Of a stretch of DNA of 64,000 bases, positions 1-8,103 are shown piece after piece. The position numbers were made by a program, and so were the translations under genes. This stretch comes from Kitasatospora sp. NBC_01250. GTDB taxonomy: Bacteria; Actinomycetota; Actinomycetes; Streptomycetales; Streptomycetaceae. The notes beneath the pieces were generated by a model. The model did not search any database. It worked only from the letters and a program-made list of their open reading frames with translations, and was not told the DNA's origin. The DNA lies in NCBI RefSeq assembly GCF_036226465.1, contig NZ_CP108476.1:3038001-3102000 (forward strand). The letters are read 5' to 3'. The stretch's first letter is position 1. Each line of letters starts with the position of its first letter.

Positions 1-211
1 CGGTCCCTTGGGAACCGACCACCGGCCCGCTACGGTCGTATACATAGCGCGTGTGCTCCGGCACGGTAGGAGACAGTTGAACGAGCAGGCGGGTTGCCCA
101 CCCACCACCTGCTCCCGATAGCATCCACCGGGACAGCAGCTGTCCCCTTATCACCCGATCCCCGCGGTTGGCCCCCGTGCAGGCCAAGATCCCCCGCGAT
201 AAAGGTCTTCG
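1..211. other. Upstream region of psd
   Basis: No convincing gene is seen here. An AT-richer stretch around 36-48 (tatacat) could be a -10 element, and a weak ribosome site (aaggt) ends six bases before the psd start at 212. The region probably carries the promoter of the psd-pssA operon, but no operator was recognised. Confidence 0.35.
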
Positions 212-904
212 ATGCCCATCAGCCCGTCCCCACGCTCCTCCGTCACGGAACGCGATGCCCTCGCTCCCGAGACGGCCGGCCGGCGACCCCGCGTCACCAT
301 CGCGCGCGGAGCCACCCCCTGGTTCGTCCCGACCCTGGCCACCGCGGCCCTGACCACCGCTCTCACCAAGCGGAACGGCAAGTGGGCTCTCGCGGCGGTA
401 CCGACCTGCGCGCTCAGCGCGGGCATGCTGTGGTTCTTCCGCGACCCCGAGCGCGAGATCGGCGCCGGCAGAGTGATCTCGCCGGCCGATGGCGTGGTGC
501 AGAGCATCGACGCCTGGCCCGACGGCCGCACCCGGGTGGCGATCTTCATGAGCCCGCTCAACGTGCACGTCAACCGGGCTCCGCTGCCGGGCACCGTGAC
601 CTCCGTCGAGCACATCGCCGGCGGCTTCGTCCCCGCGTTCAACAAGGACAGCGACCGCAACGAGCGGGTCGTCTGGCACTTCGACACCGAGCTCGGCGAC
701 ATCGAGATGGTGCAGATCGCCGGCGCCGTGGCGCGCCGCATCGTGCCGTACGTGCCCGCCGGCACCAAGGTCGAGCAGGGCGAGCGGATCGGCCTGATCC
801 GCTTCGGCTCCCGCGTCGACACCTACCTGCCGCCCGGCGTCGAGGTCGGCGTCGAGGTCGGCCAGAAGACGACCGCGGGGGTGACACGCCTTGACCGTGA
901 CTGA
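212..904 (+). CDS. psd: Phosphatidylserine decarboxylase
   Basis: The enzyme decarboxylates phosphatidylserine to phosphatidylethanolamine at the membrane. The 230-residue protein is of the short type. A hydrophobic segment covers residues 33-75. The PADG motif is at 91-94, and the NVHVNR segment with a conserved His is at 117-122. The self-cleavage site is the FGSR segment, so Ser200 should become the pyruvoyl cofactor after cleavage between Gly199 and Ser200. Longer bacterial enzymes use LGST there; GS is normal for the short family. The start is preceded by aaggt at a suitable distance. The gene overlaps pssA by 14 bases, so the two consecutive steps PS synthase and PS decarboxylase are probably co-translated. 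Identification rests on motifs and on the partner gene. Confidence 0.93.
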   Translation: MPISPSPRSSVTERDALAPETAGRRPRVTIARGATPWFVPTLATAALTTALTKRNGKWALAAVPTCALSAGMLWFFRDPEREIGAGRVISPADGVVQSIDAWPDGRTRVAIFMSPLNVHVNRAPLPGTVTSVEHIAGGFVPAFNKDSDRNERVVWHFDTELGDIEMVQIAGAVARRIVPYVPAGTKVEQGERIGLIRFGSRVDTYLPPGVEVGVEVGQKTTAGVTRLDRD

Positions 905-1787
905 TCCCGAGACCCTGGTGGGCATCGGCGACTCGGAGGAGACCGAGCTGCGCCGGCGCCGCTGGGCACGCGACCGCGAGCTACGCGCGCCGCGTTCACC
1001 GCAGACCCTGTCCACGGCGGACTTCCTGACCCTGGGCAACGCCGTCTGCGGTTTCCTGGCGATCTACTCGATCACCACCAACATGCTCATCCCGCACATC
1101 AGCGGCACCGGTGACGGCACCGGCGGCATGATCCGCCACGGTGCGGCCACCGCCGTGACCCTGCTGCTGCTCGGCTCGATGTGCGACCTCTTCGACGGCC
1201 TGGTGGCCCGCAAGCTGCGCTCCTCGGCGCTGGGCGCGGAGCTGGACAACCTGGCCGACCTGATCAGCTTCGGCATCGCCCCCGCCTACTTCGTCGCCGT
1301 CTGGGGCATCGTCGGCGGCTCGGGCGGCAACGGCCAGGGCCTGTCCGCCTTCATCGCGCTGACCGTGCTGCTCTCGGTGGTGCTGCGACTGGCCCGGTTC
1401 TCCGCGGTCAAGATGCGCCCCGGCGTCTTCCAGGGCATGCCCTGCCCGATGGGCGCGATGACGGTGATCGCCATCGTGCTGCTCGACCCGCCGTTCCTGG
1501 CCGGCCTGCTGGCCATCTTCGGCGTGGCCTACCTGATGGTCAGCAAGGTCGAGTACCCCAAGCCGCAGGGCCTGCTGGCCACCGCCACGCTGGCCTGGAT
1601 CGTGGTCTCGATCGGCTGCCTGGCCGCCTGGGCCGCCGGTCTGCCCGGCGGTGACGTGCTGATGCACATCGGCGCCGTCGCCCAGATCGCGCTGGCCGCC
1701 ATGGCCCCGCTGCTGGTGATCCGCCGCAAGGTCGGCCAGAAGGTCGGCGACGTGCGGGCCCGCCGCGCGGAGTCCCGCGGCTGCTGA
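891..1787 (+). CDS. pssA: CDP-diacylglycerol--serine O-phosphatidyltransferase
   Basis: The protein transfers phosphatidyl from CDP-diacylglycerol to serine, supplying the substrate for Psd. The CDP-alcohol phosphotransferase signature is complete: Asp99, Asp102-Gly103, Ala106-Arg107, Gly115, Asp119 and Asp123. Several membrane helices follow between residues about 45 and 280. The 298-residue length includes a charged cytosolic N-terminus of about 40 residues. The GTG/TTG-type start lies inside the end of psd, which suggests translational coupling. The final acceptor alcohol is inferred from the neighbouring psd, because the motif alone does not separate serine from other alcohols. Transcription probably ends at the strong hairpin just downstream. 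Confidence 0.9.
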   Translation: MTVTDPETLVGIGDSEETELRRRRWARDRELRAPRSPQTLSTADFLTLGNAVCGFLAIYSITTNMLIPHISGTGDGTGGMIRHGAATAVTLLLLGSMCDLFDGLVARKLRSSALGAELDNLADLISFGIAPAYFVAVWGIVGGSGGNGQGLSAFIALTVLLSVVLRLARFSAVKMRPGVFQGMPCPMGAMTVIAIVLLDPPFLAGLLAIFGVAYLMVSKVEYPKPQGLLATATLAWIVVSIGCLAAWAAGLPGGDVLMHIGAVAQIALAAMAPLLVIRRKVGQKVGDVRARRAESRGC

Positions 1788-1800
1788 TCCGCCACCCGGC

Positions 1801-1849
1801 AACGACCGCGGCCCCCTGATCCACACCGGATCAGGGGGCCGCGGTCGTT
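1801..1849. terminator. 22-bp perfect stem between convergent genes
   Basis: Arms 1801-1822 and 1828-1849 are perfectly complementary around a five-base loop (acacc). There is no T-tract on either strand, as is usual in streptomycetes. It sits between pssA (+) and the convergent gene at 1928-3445 (-), so it can serve as a bidirectional terminator. Confidence 0.85.
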
Positions 1850-1927
1850 GCTGCGGGCGCGGGCTCCGTCGTCGTGGCCGCGGGCCCCGTCGTGGCCGTC
1901 GTGGCTGTCATGGCCGTGGGCGGCCGG

Positions 1928-3445
1928 TCAGGCGCCGCCGTGGTGGACGCTGAACGCCGAGCGCCGGGCCGCCCGGGCGACCGCGGCGTCGGGGTGCACG
2001 CCGGCCACCGCCGTGAGCACCGAGGCCGCACGCGCGTGGCCGGACTGGCGGGCCCGGGCGAACAGCCGCACCGGGTCTCCGGCGCTGGCCCCCTCCACGT
2101 GGCCCACCAGCAGCTCGACCTCGCCGTGGTCCAGCACGGCGGCGGCGGTGTCCACCCAGAGCCAGGCGGCGTCCTCGGCGCTCAGCACGTCGGACGGCAC
2201 CACGCCGTCCTCGTCCAGCTGCTCGGCCAGCCAGAGCAGCGCGTACGGGCGCAGCACCGGCTCGTCGACCGCGGCCCGCACGGCCTGCTCGGCGGTGCCG
2301 CCGGCCACCCGCAGCGCCTCGAAGGCGAGCCCGCGCAGCAGCGCGTCCTCGCCGCGGGCGGCCTCCAGGAGCTCGTGGACGGCGCGGTCCACCGGGCGGG
2401 CGGCGACCCAGGCCCGGTACTCGGCCCGGGCCGGGCCCGGGGAGTAGTGGGCGCAGGCGTCCAGCAGTTCCAGCGCGCTCTGCTCGATGTGGCCGGCGGC
2501 GGTCTGGGCGACCGTGCAGATCTCCTCCAGCTTGGCGCGCACCGCCCAGTGGCCCAGCGAGGAGAGCTCGGCGGCGGCGTCGGCCCGCACCACGGCGCCG
2601 ACGGCGGTCAGGCCGTCCAGCATCCAGTCCAGTACGGCGGCGATGTCGGAGGGCGCGGGCGGGGTGTCGATCTGCGGCTCGCGGCAGGTGCCGCGCACGG
2701 CCGAGACGGCGGAGGCCGCGTGCGGCACCGGCGACAGGCTCACGAAGCCCGCAGCGGCGCCGTGGGCCTGGTGGCCGGGGGGCGCCCCGAGGCCGCGCCG
2801 CAGCAGCTCCATCAGCTCGCTCTCGGCCACCGGGCCGTCCACCAGGTGGAGGAAGGAGAGCAGCTGGGGCGCCTGGTCCACGGCCTGCCCGGCGAGCACC
2901 GCGAAGACGCCGCGCAGCGCGGCGGGCGGCACCGGGGCGAGCAGGGTCCAGGCGTCGAAGAGCGCGGACCAGCCGCGCAGCACGGCCTCGTCGTCGTGCT
3001 CCCAGGCGTGCAGCCGCCAGCCGGGGGCGGCGCCGCCGTCCCGCGGCTCGACCAGGCCGACCAGCAGGGCCTGGCCCCAGGCCTTGGCCGCGGCGCCGAC
3101 CGTCATGGCCAGCGCGCGGCCGGCCGCGCGGGCGTCGTCGGGGAGCAGTTCGCCGCGCTTGTCGACGGCCTCCAGCTCGCCGGCCCAGCGCGCGATGCGC
3201 ACCGCGTCGGTGAGCATCCGGCGGGCCAGCGGGGCGAGCTCGGCGGGGCCGGGGAAGCCCTCGGGCACCGGGAGCCGGCCGCGGCCGGGGGCCGGCTTGG
3301 GCGGGCGCCGGCGCGGGGCGGCGGGGCGGCCCGGCTGGGTGCCGTCGACGCGCCGGGTCGTACCGGGTAGACGGGTCACCGTCGCGCCGGTACCCGTGGT
3401 CGGCGGGAGCGGGGCATCACGGTCGCGCGGATTCCGAGACGTCAC
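1928..3445 (-). CDS. Conserved hypothetical protein, helical-repeat-like
   Basis: I do not recognise a named family. The 505-residue protein has a basic, proline-rich, probably unstructured N-terminus (about 60 residues), then a long Ala/Leu-rich stretch of short helices. The segment at residues 300-480 has the look of HEAT/ARM-like repeats, with regularly spaced helices and an acidic surface. There is no signal peptide, membrane helix or catalytic motif. It is transcribed away from the next gene and ends against the bidirectional terminator. Codon use is typical of the genome. A scaffold or regulator role is possible but would be a guess. Confidence 0.75.
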   Translation of the reverse strand: MTSRNPRDRDAPLPPTTGTGATVTRLPGTTRRVDGTQPGRPAAPRRRPPKPAPGRGRLPVPEGFPGPAELAPLARRMLTDAVRIARWAGELEAVDKRGELLPDDARAAGRALAMTVGAAAKAWGQALLVGLVEPRDGGAAPGWRLHAWEHDDEAVLRGWSALFDAWTLLAPVPPAALRGVFAVLAGQAVDQAPQLLSFLHLVDGPVAESELMELLRRGLGAPPGHQAHGAAAGFVSLSPVPHAASAVSAVRGTCREPQIDTPPAPSDIAAVLDWMLDGLTAVGAVVRADAAAELSSLGHWAVRAKLEEICTVAQTAAGHIEQSALELLDACAHYSPGPARAEYRAWVAARPVDRAVHELLEAARGEDALLRGLAFEALRVAGGTAEQAVRAAVDEPVLRPYALLWLAEQLDEDGVVPSDVLSAEDAAWLWVDTAAAVLDHGEVELLVGHVEGASAGDPVRLFARARQSGHARAASVLTAVAGVHPDAAVARAARRSAFSVHHGGA

Positions 3446-3693
3446 GCCGTGCAGTCTTCCCCGTGTACGGGGCTTCTGTCACATCGAGTTCGGCGCGTCT
3501 TCGACGGACTGGGGTGGCCGGCCGGGCGGACTCGGGGCAAGAGCGGCCAAACCGGGCCCAGGGACGGCCGCGTGACTTGTGCACGACACTAGTGGGGGGC
3601 ACGGACCGTGGTCAAGGGGTGACCCAGTGCGCGCATCCGGCACGGGCGGCTGCCCCCGGATCGGAGCGGCGCCGGATCAGCGCGGCGGCCGGA

Positions 3694-4821
3694 TCAGAGC
3701 AGCGGCGTCAGGAAGCGCCGCAGCCGCTCCTCGTACCCGTGCGGGTCGGCGTTCCACAGCGCGGCGTGCCCGGCGTCCGGCACCGGGTACAGGCTTACCA
3801 GGTCCGGGCGGCGGTCGGCCAGGCGCTGGGCGGCGGCGAACGGCACCACGGTGTCCTGCGGGCTGTGCAGCAGCAGGGTGGGCGCGGCCAGCTCGGCGCC
3901 GTCGGCGATCCGGGCGAAGGCGTCCTGGTCCACGCCGGTGCGGGCCTCGGCCGACCAGGCCCCCAGCTTCCCCGCCAGCGCGCCCTGCACGCCGGACCGG
4001 GCGGCCACCCCGCGCACCGAGGCCGACCAGTCGAGCACCGGCGAGTCCAGCACCAGACCGGCCACCGACTCGCGGTAGTCGGAGCGGGCGGCGGTCTGCA
4101 GCACCGTCGACGCGCCCACCGACCAGCCGTAGAGCACGATCCGCCCGGCGCCCGCCTCCTTGGCGAACCGGATCGCCGCCTCCACGTCGTGCCACTCGGT
4201 CTCGCCGAAGTGCCCGATCCCGTCCGGCGAGGCCGGGGCGCCCTGGTCGCCGCGGTAGCTGACCACCAGCGCGGGCAGGTTGAGCCGCTTGAGCACCGGC
4301 AGCACCGGCAGCGCCTGGCGGCGGTCGGCGAGCCGGCCGTGCACCGCGATCACCCAGGTGCCGCGGACCGCCGGCACGTACCAGGCGGGCAGCGCGCCGA
4401 GCTCGCCGTCGACGATCACGTCCATGTAGTCCAGGCCGCAGGCCGAGCCCGGGTCGCCGCGCAGCACCCGGGGGCTCAGCTCCACCTCGGTGCCCGCCGT
4501 CAGCGGGGCGCCGGCCGTCAGCTCCAGGCGGCGGGTGACGCTGCGCGGGCCGGTGCGCAGCACCTGGCCGACGACCGCGTGGCCGCCCGGCCAGTCCAGC
4601 GCGTAGCGACCGCGGCGCAGGCCGGCCTGAGTGCGGGTCAGGCTCACCTCCTGGGCGCCGACCTCCAGCACCCGCAGGGCGGGCTCGCCCTTGAGGCCGC
4701 CGTCCTCGGCGAGCTCGGGGCGCAGACTCAGATCGGCGACCCGGCGCCCGATCAGCAGGGCCGCCGCCCCCGCGGCGGCGGCGACGGCGGTGGCTGCGAC
4801 GACGGCGGTTCCCCAACGCAT
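3694..4821 (-). CDS. Membrane-anchored alpha/beta hydrolase
   Basis: A serine hydrolase of the alpha/beta fold, probably an esterase, lipase or peptidase of unknown substrate. The proposed start (MRWGT) gives an N-terminal helix at residues 6-25 that should act as a membrane anchor or uncleaved signal; a start 69 bases upstream at 4890 is possible but places an unlikely hydrophilic tail before the helix. The nucleophile elbow GWSVGA holds Ser234. The acid Asp323 lies in HSPQDTVVPF and the base His352 in DAGHAALW. An HGR oxyanion segment is near 161. About 100 residues between the anchor and the hydrolase core form an extra N-terminal domain. It diverges from the type VII-like genes. Confidence 0.83.
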   Translation of the reverse strand: MRWGTAVVAATAVAAAAGAAALLIGRRVADLSLRPELAEDGGLKGEPALRVLEVGAQEVSLTRTQAGLRRGRYALDWPGGHAVVGQVLRTGPRSVTRRLELTAGAPLTAGTEVELSPRVLRGDPGSACGLDYMDVIVDGELGALPAWYVPAVRGTWVIAVHGRLADRRQALPVLPVLKRLNLPALVVSYRGDQGAPASPDGIGHFGETEWHDVEAAIRFAKEAGAGRIVLYGWSVGASTVLQTAARSDYRESVAGLVLDSPVLDWSASVRGVAARSGVQGALAGKLGAWSAEARTGVDQDAFARIADGAELAAPTLLLHSPQDTVVPFAAAQRLADRRPDLVSLYPVPDAGHAALWNADPHGYEERLRRFLTPLL

Positions 4822-5101
4822 GGCTCTCCCGGGACTGGTGACGGCGGTGTACACGGCGACGGCGGGTCGGACACGACCTTCCCAGTCCACCGCGCGTCAT
4901 GCCGTCCGGCCACCGCAGCACCGCCGTCCGGGCACCTCGGGCGCACCGCATCGGCACCATTGGTCGGACCCCGCGGCGGTCTTGCGCAAGCTCTGCGCGG
5001 GTGTCGGGGACCCGGCCGTCCGCGGCTGGAGGGACGCTCTAACATGATGCGCGCGACTGCGGCCACGGGGGCCTGAACGCCGGAGCAACGGGAGAACAGC
5101 G

Positions 5102-5449
5102 ATGAACGCGGGCACAGACGGCGGCGGGGGCGGCCAGTTCGAGGTCCACCCGGCCTCACTTACCTCGCTGGCCGGCAGGTTCGACACCGAGGCCGGGCAG
5201 TTCAACGGGCAGGTGTCCTCCTTCACCTCGGCCGCGGACACCGCCGGCCAGGCGTTCGGCCTGCTCGGGGCCTGCGACGGCGCGCTGAGCCAGTACCAGA
5301 GCCTGCTCGGCAGCACCACCAAGGCGCTCGGGCAGCTGCACCAGGTGCTGGGCGGCAACGCCGACCGGCTGCGGGCGACCGCGTCCGCCTACGCGGCGGC
5401 GGAGGCCGCCGCGCACCAGAAGATGTCCTCCGTCGGACAGACGGCCTGA
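5102..5449 (+). CDS. EspC-like type VII secretion substrate
   Basis: The 115-residue protein fits the EspC/ESX-associated small substrate family. It has a Gly-rich start, then about 100 residues of two Ala/Ser/Gln-rich helices (residues 15-65 and 68-110) and no signal peptide. It also has the YAAAEAAAHQK ending seen in this family, where proteins are exported by type VII secretion as helical hairpins. A good ribosome site (ggaga) precedes the ATG. It lies 12 bases ahead of a larger WXG-type protein, the usual arrangement for substrate pairs. No EccC ATPase or other channel component is in the window, so export depends on a system encoded elsewhere. The role of the secreted pair is unknown. 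Confidence 0.75.
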   Translation: MNAGTDGGGGGQFEVHPASLTSLAGRFDTEAGQFNGQVSSFTSAADTAGQAFGLLGACDGALSQYQSLLGSTTKALGQLHQVLGGNADRLRATASAYAAAEAAAHQKMSSVGQTA

Positions 5450-5461
5450 GAGGCTGACGGC

Positions 5462-6646
5462 ATGTCGTTCAACGGTGCGATAGACCACAAGGTCCTTGAG
5501 GTCCTGCAGGCCTGCGGCGTGGAGCTGCCGGGCGGCGACGGCGACCAGCTGCGCAAGATGGCGGCTGCCTGGGACGCGATGGGCGATGAGCTCACCGGCT
5601 TGGCCACCGGCATCGACCTCGCCATCGAGGGCCTGGACCAGAAGGACTGGTCGGGCGCGGCCCGCGCGGCCTTCGGACAGGCATGGGCCGCCCAGAAGAA
5701 GGTCATCCAGGATGTCGCCGGCAACTTCCACCAGGTCGCCGCCGGTCTGCGCGAGTACGCCGACACGATCGACTCGATCAACGAGCAGATCATCGACATC
5801 GGGGTGCAGATCGCCGAGATGGAGGTGGCGGGGGCCGCGCTCTCGCTCTTCACCGGATTCCTGTCCGACCTGCTGGCCAACGCGGCGGTGGTCTCCAAGG
5901 TCGCCAAGATCACGGACCTGGTGAAGGCCTTTACCACGGCGGCCGAGAAGGTCGCCGCGCTGATCGCGAAGTTCACCGGAATGGCCGAGAAGTACGCGCA
6001 GCTGTTGGAGAAGATGCTGGTCTTCGTGGCGAAGTTCGGGGCCGCCTTCCTCAAGAAGGGCGGCGAAGCCTTCGTCACCAACTTCGTGGCCGACACCGGC
6101 GCGATGGCGCTCAACCAGGCTGCCACCGGCCAGAAGGTCGACCTCACCGGGGACATGACCACCGGGTCGCGCGAAGCGCTCGGCACCGCGGTCGTCACCG
6201 GCCTCGGCGCGGGCCTGGCGCCGAGCGCATCCGGGAAGCTGGCCGACATCCTCAGTGGGGACGGCCGGCTGGGCACCACCGTCAACGGCGCGCTGGGCAA
6301 CGTCTCCGGCGGACTCACCGCCGACCTGTGGGGCGGCGCCACCGGCAGCCAGGACTGGCAGGACGCGCTCACCAACGCCGCCACCGGCGGCCTCGGCAAC
6401 GCGACCAACCACGAGGTCTTCAACGCCCTGGAGGAGAAGGGCCTGCTGGGCGGTGAGAACCTCAGCTACCGCGCCACCCTGCGCGAGACCGGCGCCAAGG
6501 ACGGCTACAGCACCGGTCTCAACACGGCCATCTATGCTGCTGGCGGCGGTATCGAGTCGGACGTGCAGACACTGTCCAAGATCGAGGCCGGCCTCAAGGA
6601 CATGCCGAAGATCAACCTCCCGCCGGCCGAACAGCCGACGGGTTAG
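5462..6646 (+). CDS. WXG100/CpnT-N-like large type VII protein
   Basis: The first 110 residues form a WXG100-like helical hairpin with the WSG motif at about 61-63, similar to the N-terminal domain of polymorphic toxins such as CpnT. Residues about 115-215 are a hydrophobic or amphipathic helical region. Residues 215-330 are Gly/Ala-rich with repeated short motifs, resembling the pre-toxin linker of secreted polymorphic proteins. The C-terminus ends in a short polar tail, and no nuclease, deaminase or ADP-ribosyltransferase motif is evident. It could therefore be a scaffold or a toxin with an unrecognised domain. It is translated from an ATG with gagagg seven bases upstream, in an operon with the EspC-like gene. 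Confidence 0.75.
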   Translation: MSFNGAIDHKVLEVLQACGVELPGGDGDQLRKMAAAWDAMGDELTGLATGIDLAIEGLDQKDWSGAARAAFGQAWAAQKKVIQDVAGNFHQVAAGLREYADTIDSINEQIIDIGVQIAEMEVAGAALSLFTGFLSDLLANAAVVSKVAKITDLVKAFTTAAEKVAALIAKFTGMAEKYAQLLEKMLVFVAKFGAAFLKKGGEAFVTNFVADTGAMALNQAATGQKVDLTGDMTTGSREALGTAVVTGLGAGLAPSASGKLADILSGDGRLGTTVNGALGNVSGGLTADLWGGATGSQDWQDALTNAATGGLGNATNHEVFNALEEKGLLGGENLSYRATLRETGAKDGYSTGLNTAIYAAGGGIESDVQTLSKIEAGLKDMPKINLPPAEQPTG

Positions 6647-6697
6647 TCCGCGGCCCGGCCGCGGTGGGAACAGATGAGAACAGAATAGGACGGCGCT

Positions 6698-6928
6698 GTG
6701 GAACTTGCCGCGATAGCGCACCCCAATCCCGCGGACCACTCCGGCACGCTGGGGCCCGTCCTCGGCGGGGCCGTGATGGTGGTGGCCGTGCTGCTGGCGG
6801 GGTTCGGCCTGGTCTTCCTCTTCCTGCTGGCCCGCCACTCGGACAAGCGGGGGCGGGCCTACGGGCTCGGCACGGTGCTGCTGGCGGCGGGCCTGCTGGC
6901 GGGGTGGCTGGGCTACGCGCTCTTCTGA
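6698..6928 (+). CDS. Small two-helix membrane protein
   Basis: A 76-residue protein starting at GTG (preceded by agga). It has two hydrophobic helices, residues about 22-46 and 57-74, separated by a short basic loop (RHSDKRGR). The N-terminus is likely outside or short. It follows the WXG-type gene by 51 bases on the same strand, so it may belong to the same transcript and act as a membrane partner or immunity-like protein; that link is positional only. No family was recognised. Confidence 0.65.
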   Translation: MELAAIAHPNPADHSGTLGPVLGGAVMVVAVLLAGFGLVFLFLLARHSDKRGRAYGLGTVLLAAGLLAGWLGYALF

Positions 6929-6952
6929 GCCGCGGAGCACCCCGGCGGCAGG

Positions 6953-7678
6953 TCAGACCGGGATCCCGCCGGTGTCCTGGCGGGCCAGCAGCGCCCAGAA
7001 GCGGTCGAGCCGCGGCACCGCCGGCTCCGCGGACCGCGGGCCCTTTGCGGCGGGCGCCGGGGTGCCCCAGGAGCCGGCGCCCCAGTGCGAGGCCACCTGG
7101 TACTCGCCCGGGAGCGCGGCCAGCACCGCGGCCAGGCTCGGCCGCGGCACCGGCACCAGCGCCGCCACCGCCGGCAGCTGGGCCTGCCAGCGCCCCTCGA
7201 CGCAACTCCGCAGCCGCTGGTCGAGCGCCTCGCCCGCGCCGCACACCCGCAGCACCAGGTCCCGCAGGGTCAGGCCGAGCACCTCGACCAGCGCGGCGCT
7301 CTGCTCCGGGGTTCCGCTCCAGCGCCCGGTGCGCTCGGCGCCGAGGTAGGCGTCCGGGCCCATCCCGATCCGGGCCGCGGCCTGCTCCGCGGTCAGCTCC
7401 CGGGCCACCCGGAAGTCGCGCAGCGAGGCGGGCGGTGCGCCCATCAGCTCGGCCGCCGGGCACCACAGGGCCCGGGCCAGCGCGATGAACTCCCGCTCGG
7501 TGGGGCGCAGCTCGCCGCTCTCCCAGGCGGTCAGGTGGGGCGCGAGCAGGCGCACGCCGTGCGCGGACATCGCGCGCACCACCTGTTCGGGCGTCAGGCC
7601 GAGGCTCTCCCGGTGGGCGCGGGCGGCCCGCGGGGAGAACGGGACCGGGGTGGGGGCCGGTGGCCTGCTTCTTCGCAT
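6953..7678 (-). CDS. XRE-family regulator with two HTH segments
   Basis: Residues about 15-75 form a Cro/CI-type helix-turn-helix (LTPEQVVRAM...LTAWESGE). A second, diverged one covers about 85-140 (LTAEQAAARIGMGPDAYLGAERTGRW). The C-terminal 100 residues carry no recognised ligand domain. The basic N-terminus (MRRSR) begins 9 bases from AT-poor DNA that leads into the divergent cobalamin riboswitch region. The gene is convergent with the small membrane protein. The target is unknown; cobalamin genes across the divergent region are possible targets but nothing in the sequence shows this. Confidence 0.78.
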   Translation of the reverse strand: MRRSRPPAPTPVPFSPRAARAHRESLGLTPEQVVRAMSAHGVRLLAPHLTAWESGELRPTEREFIALARALWCPAAELMGAPPASLRDFRVARELTAEQAAARIGMGPDAYLGAERTGRWSGTPEQSAALVEVLGLTLRDLVLRVCGAGEALDQRLRSCVEGRWQAQLPAVAALVPVPRPSLAAVLAALPGEYQVASHWGAGSWGTPAPAAKGPRSAEPAVPRLDRFWALLARQDTGGIPV

Positions 7679-7884
7679 GGGCCGACGCTAGAGTCGGGGT
7701 CGCGGCGCCCCCACCCGCGGAACGCACGAAGCCGGTCGGCGGCCCGCCGACCGCCGTTGGACGATCGGCCAGCGGCTGCGGCGCGAGGCCGGCGCCCCCG
7801 CCGCTGGTCCGGTACCGGCCCGGGCGCCCCGGTGGTGTGACCGACTCGGCCGGTGACCTGGTTGACTCCCGCTTCGCGCGCGTG

Positions 7885-8060
7885 ATGGGATCCTTGGGCC
7901 AATCGGAGGCATGGAGAGGAAGCCGGTGCGAATCCGGCGCGGTCCCGCCACTGTCACCGGGGAGCACGCCCGACGAACGGTCACGGCGGTCCGCCACAGG
8001 GCCGTTGGAAGGCCCGGGGGTGCGTCACCACCCGGGAGCCAGGAGACTCTCGCCCCCGTT
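7885..8060 (+). promoter_or_regulatory. Cobalamin (AdoCbl) riboswitch
   Basis: The conserved core of the B12 riboswitch is present. GGAAGCCGGTGCGAATCCGG begins at 7918 and is followed by the CGGTCCCGCCACTGT segment to about 7956 and GGGGAGC. A GGAAGGCCCGGG element lies near 8007-8018, and the B12-box-like GAGCCAGGAGAC is at 8035-8046. It lies in the 425-base gap before cobD and ends about 45 bases from its start. In this family adenosylcobalamin binding represses downstream expression, so the cobD-cobQ-chelatase-cobO-cobB operon should be shut off when B12 is sufficient. Outer stem limits are approximate. Confidence 0.93.
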
Positions 8061-8103
8061 TCGTCGATCCAGGGCGCGGACCCTGAGTGAGGACACGCAA
8101 CAG

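Noticed and set aside
1874..3370. Long open frame of 498 codons on the + strand opposite the 505-residue gene
   Set aside because: Composition is that of an antisense frame in GC-rich DNA (Gly/Arg/His/Gln runs), with no ribosome site or domain. The minus-strand frame has normal codon use.
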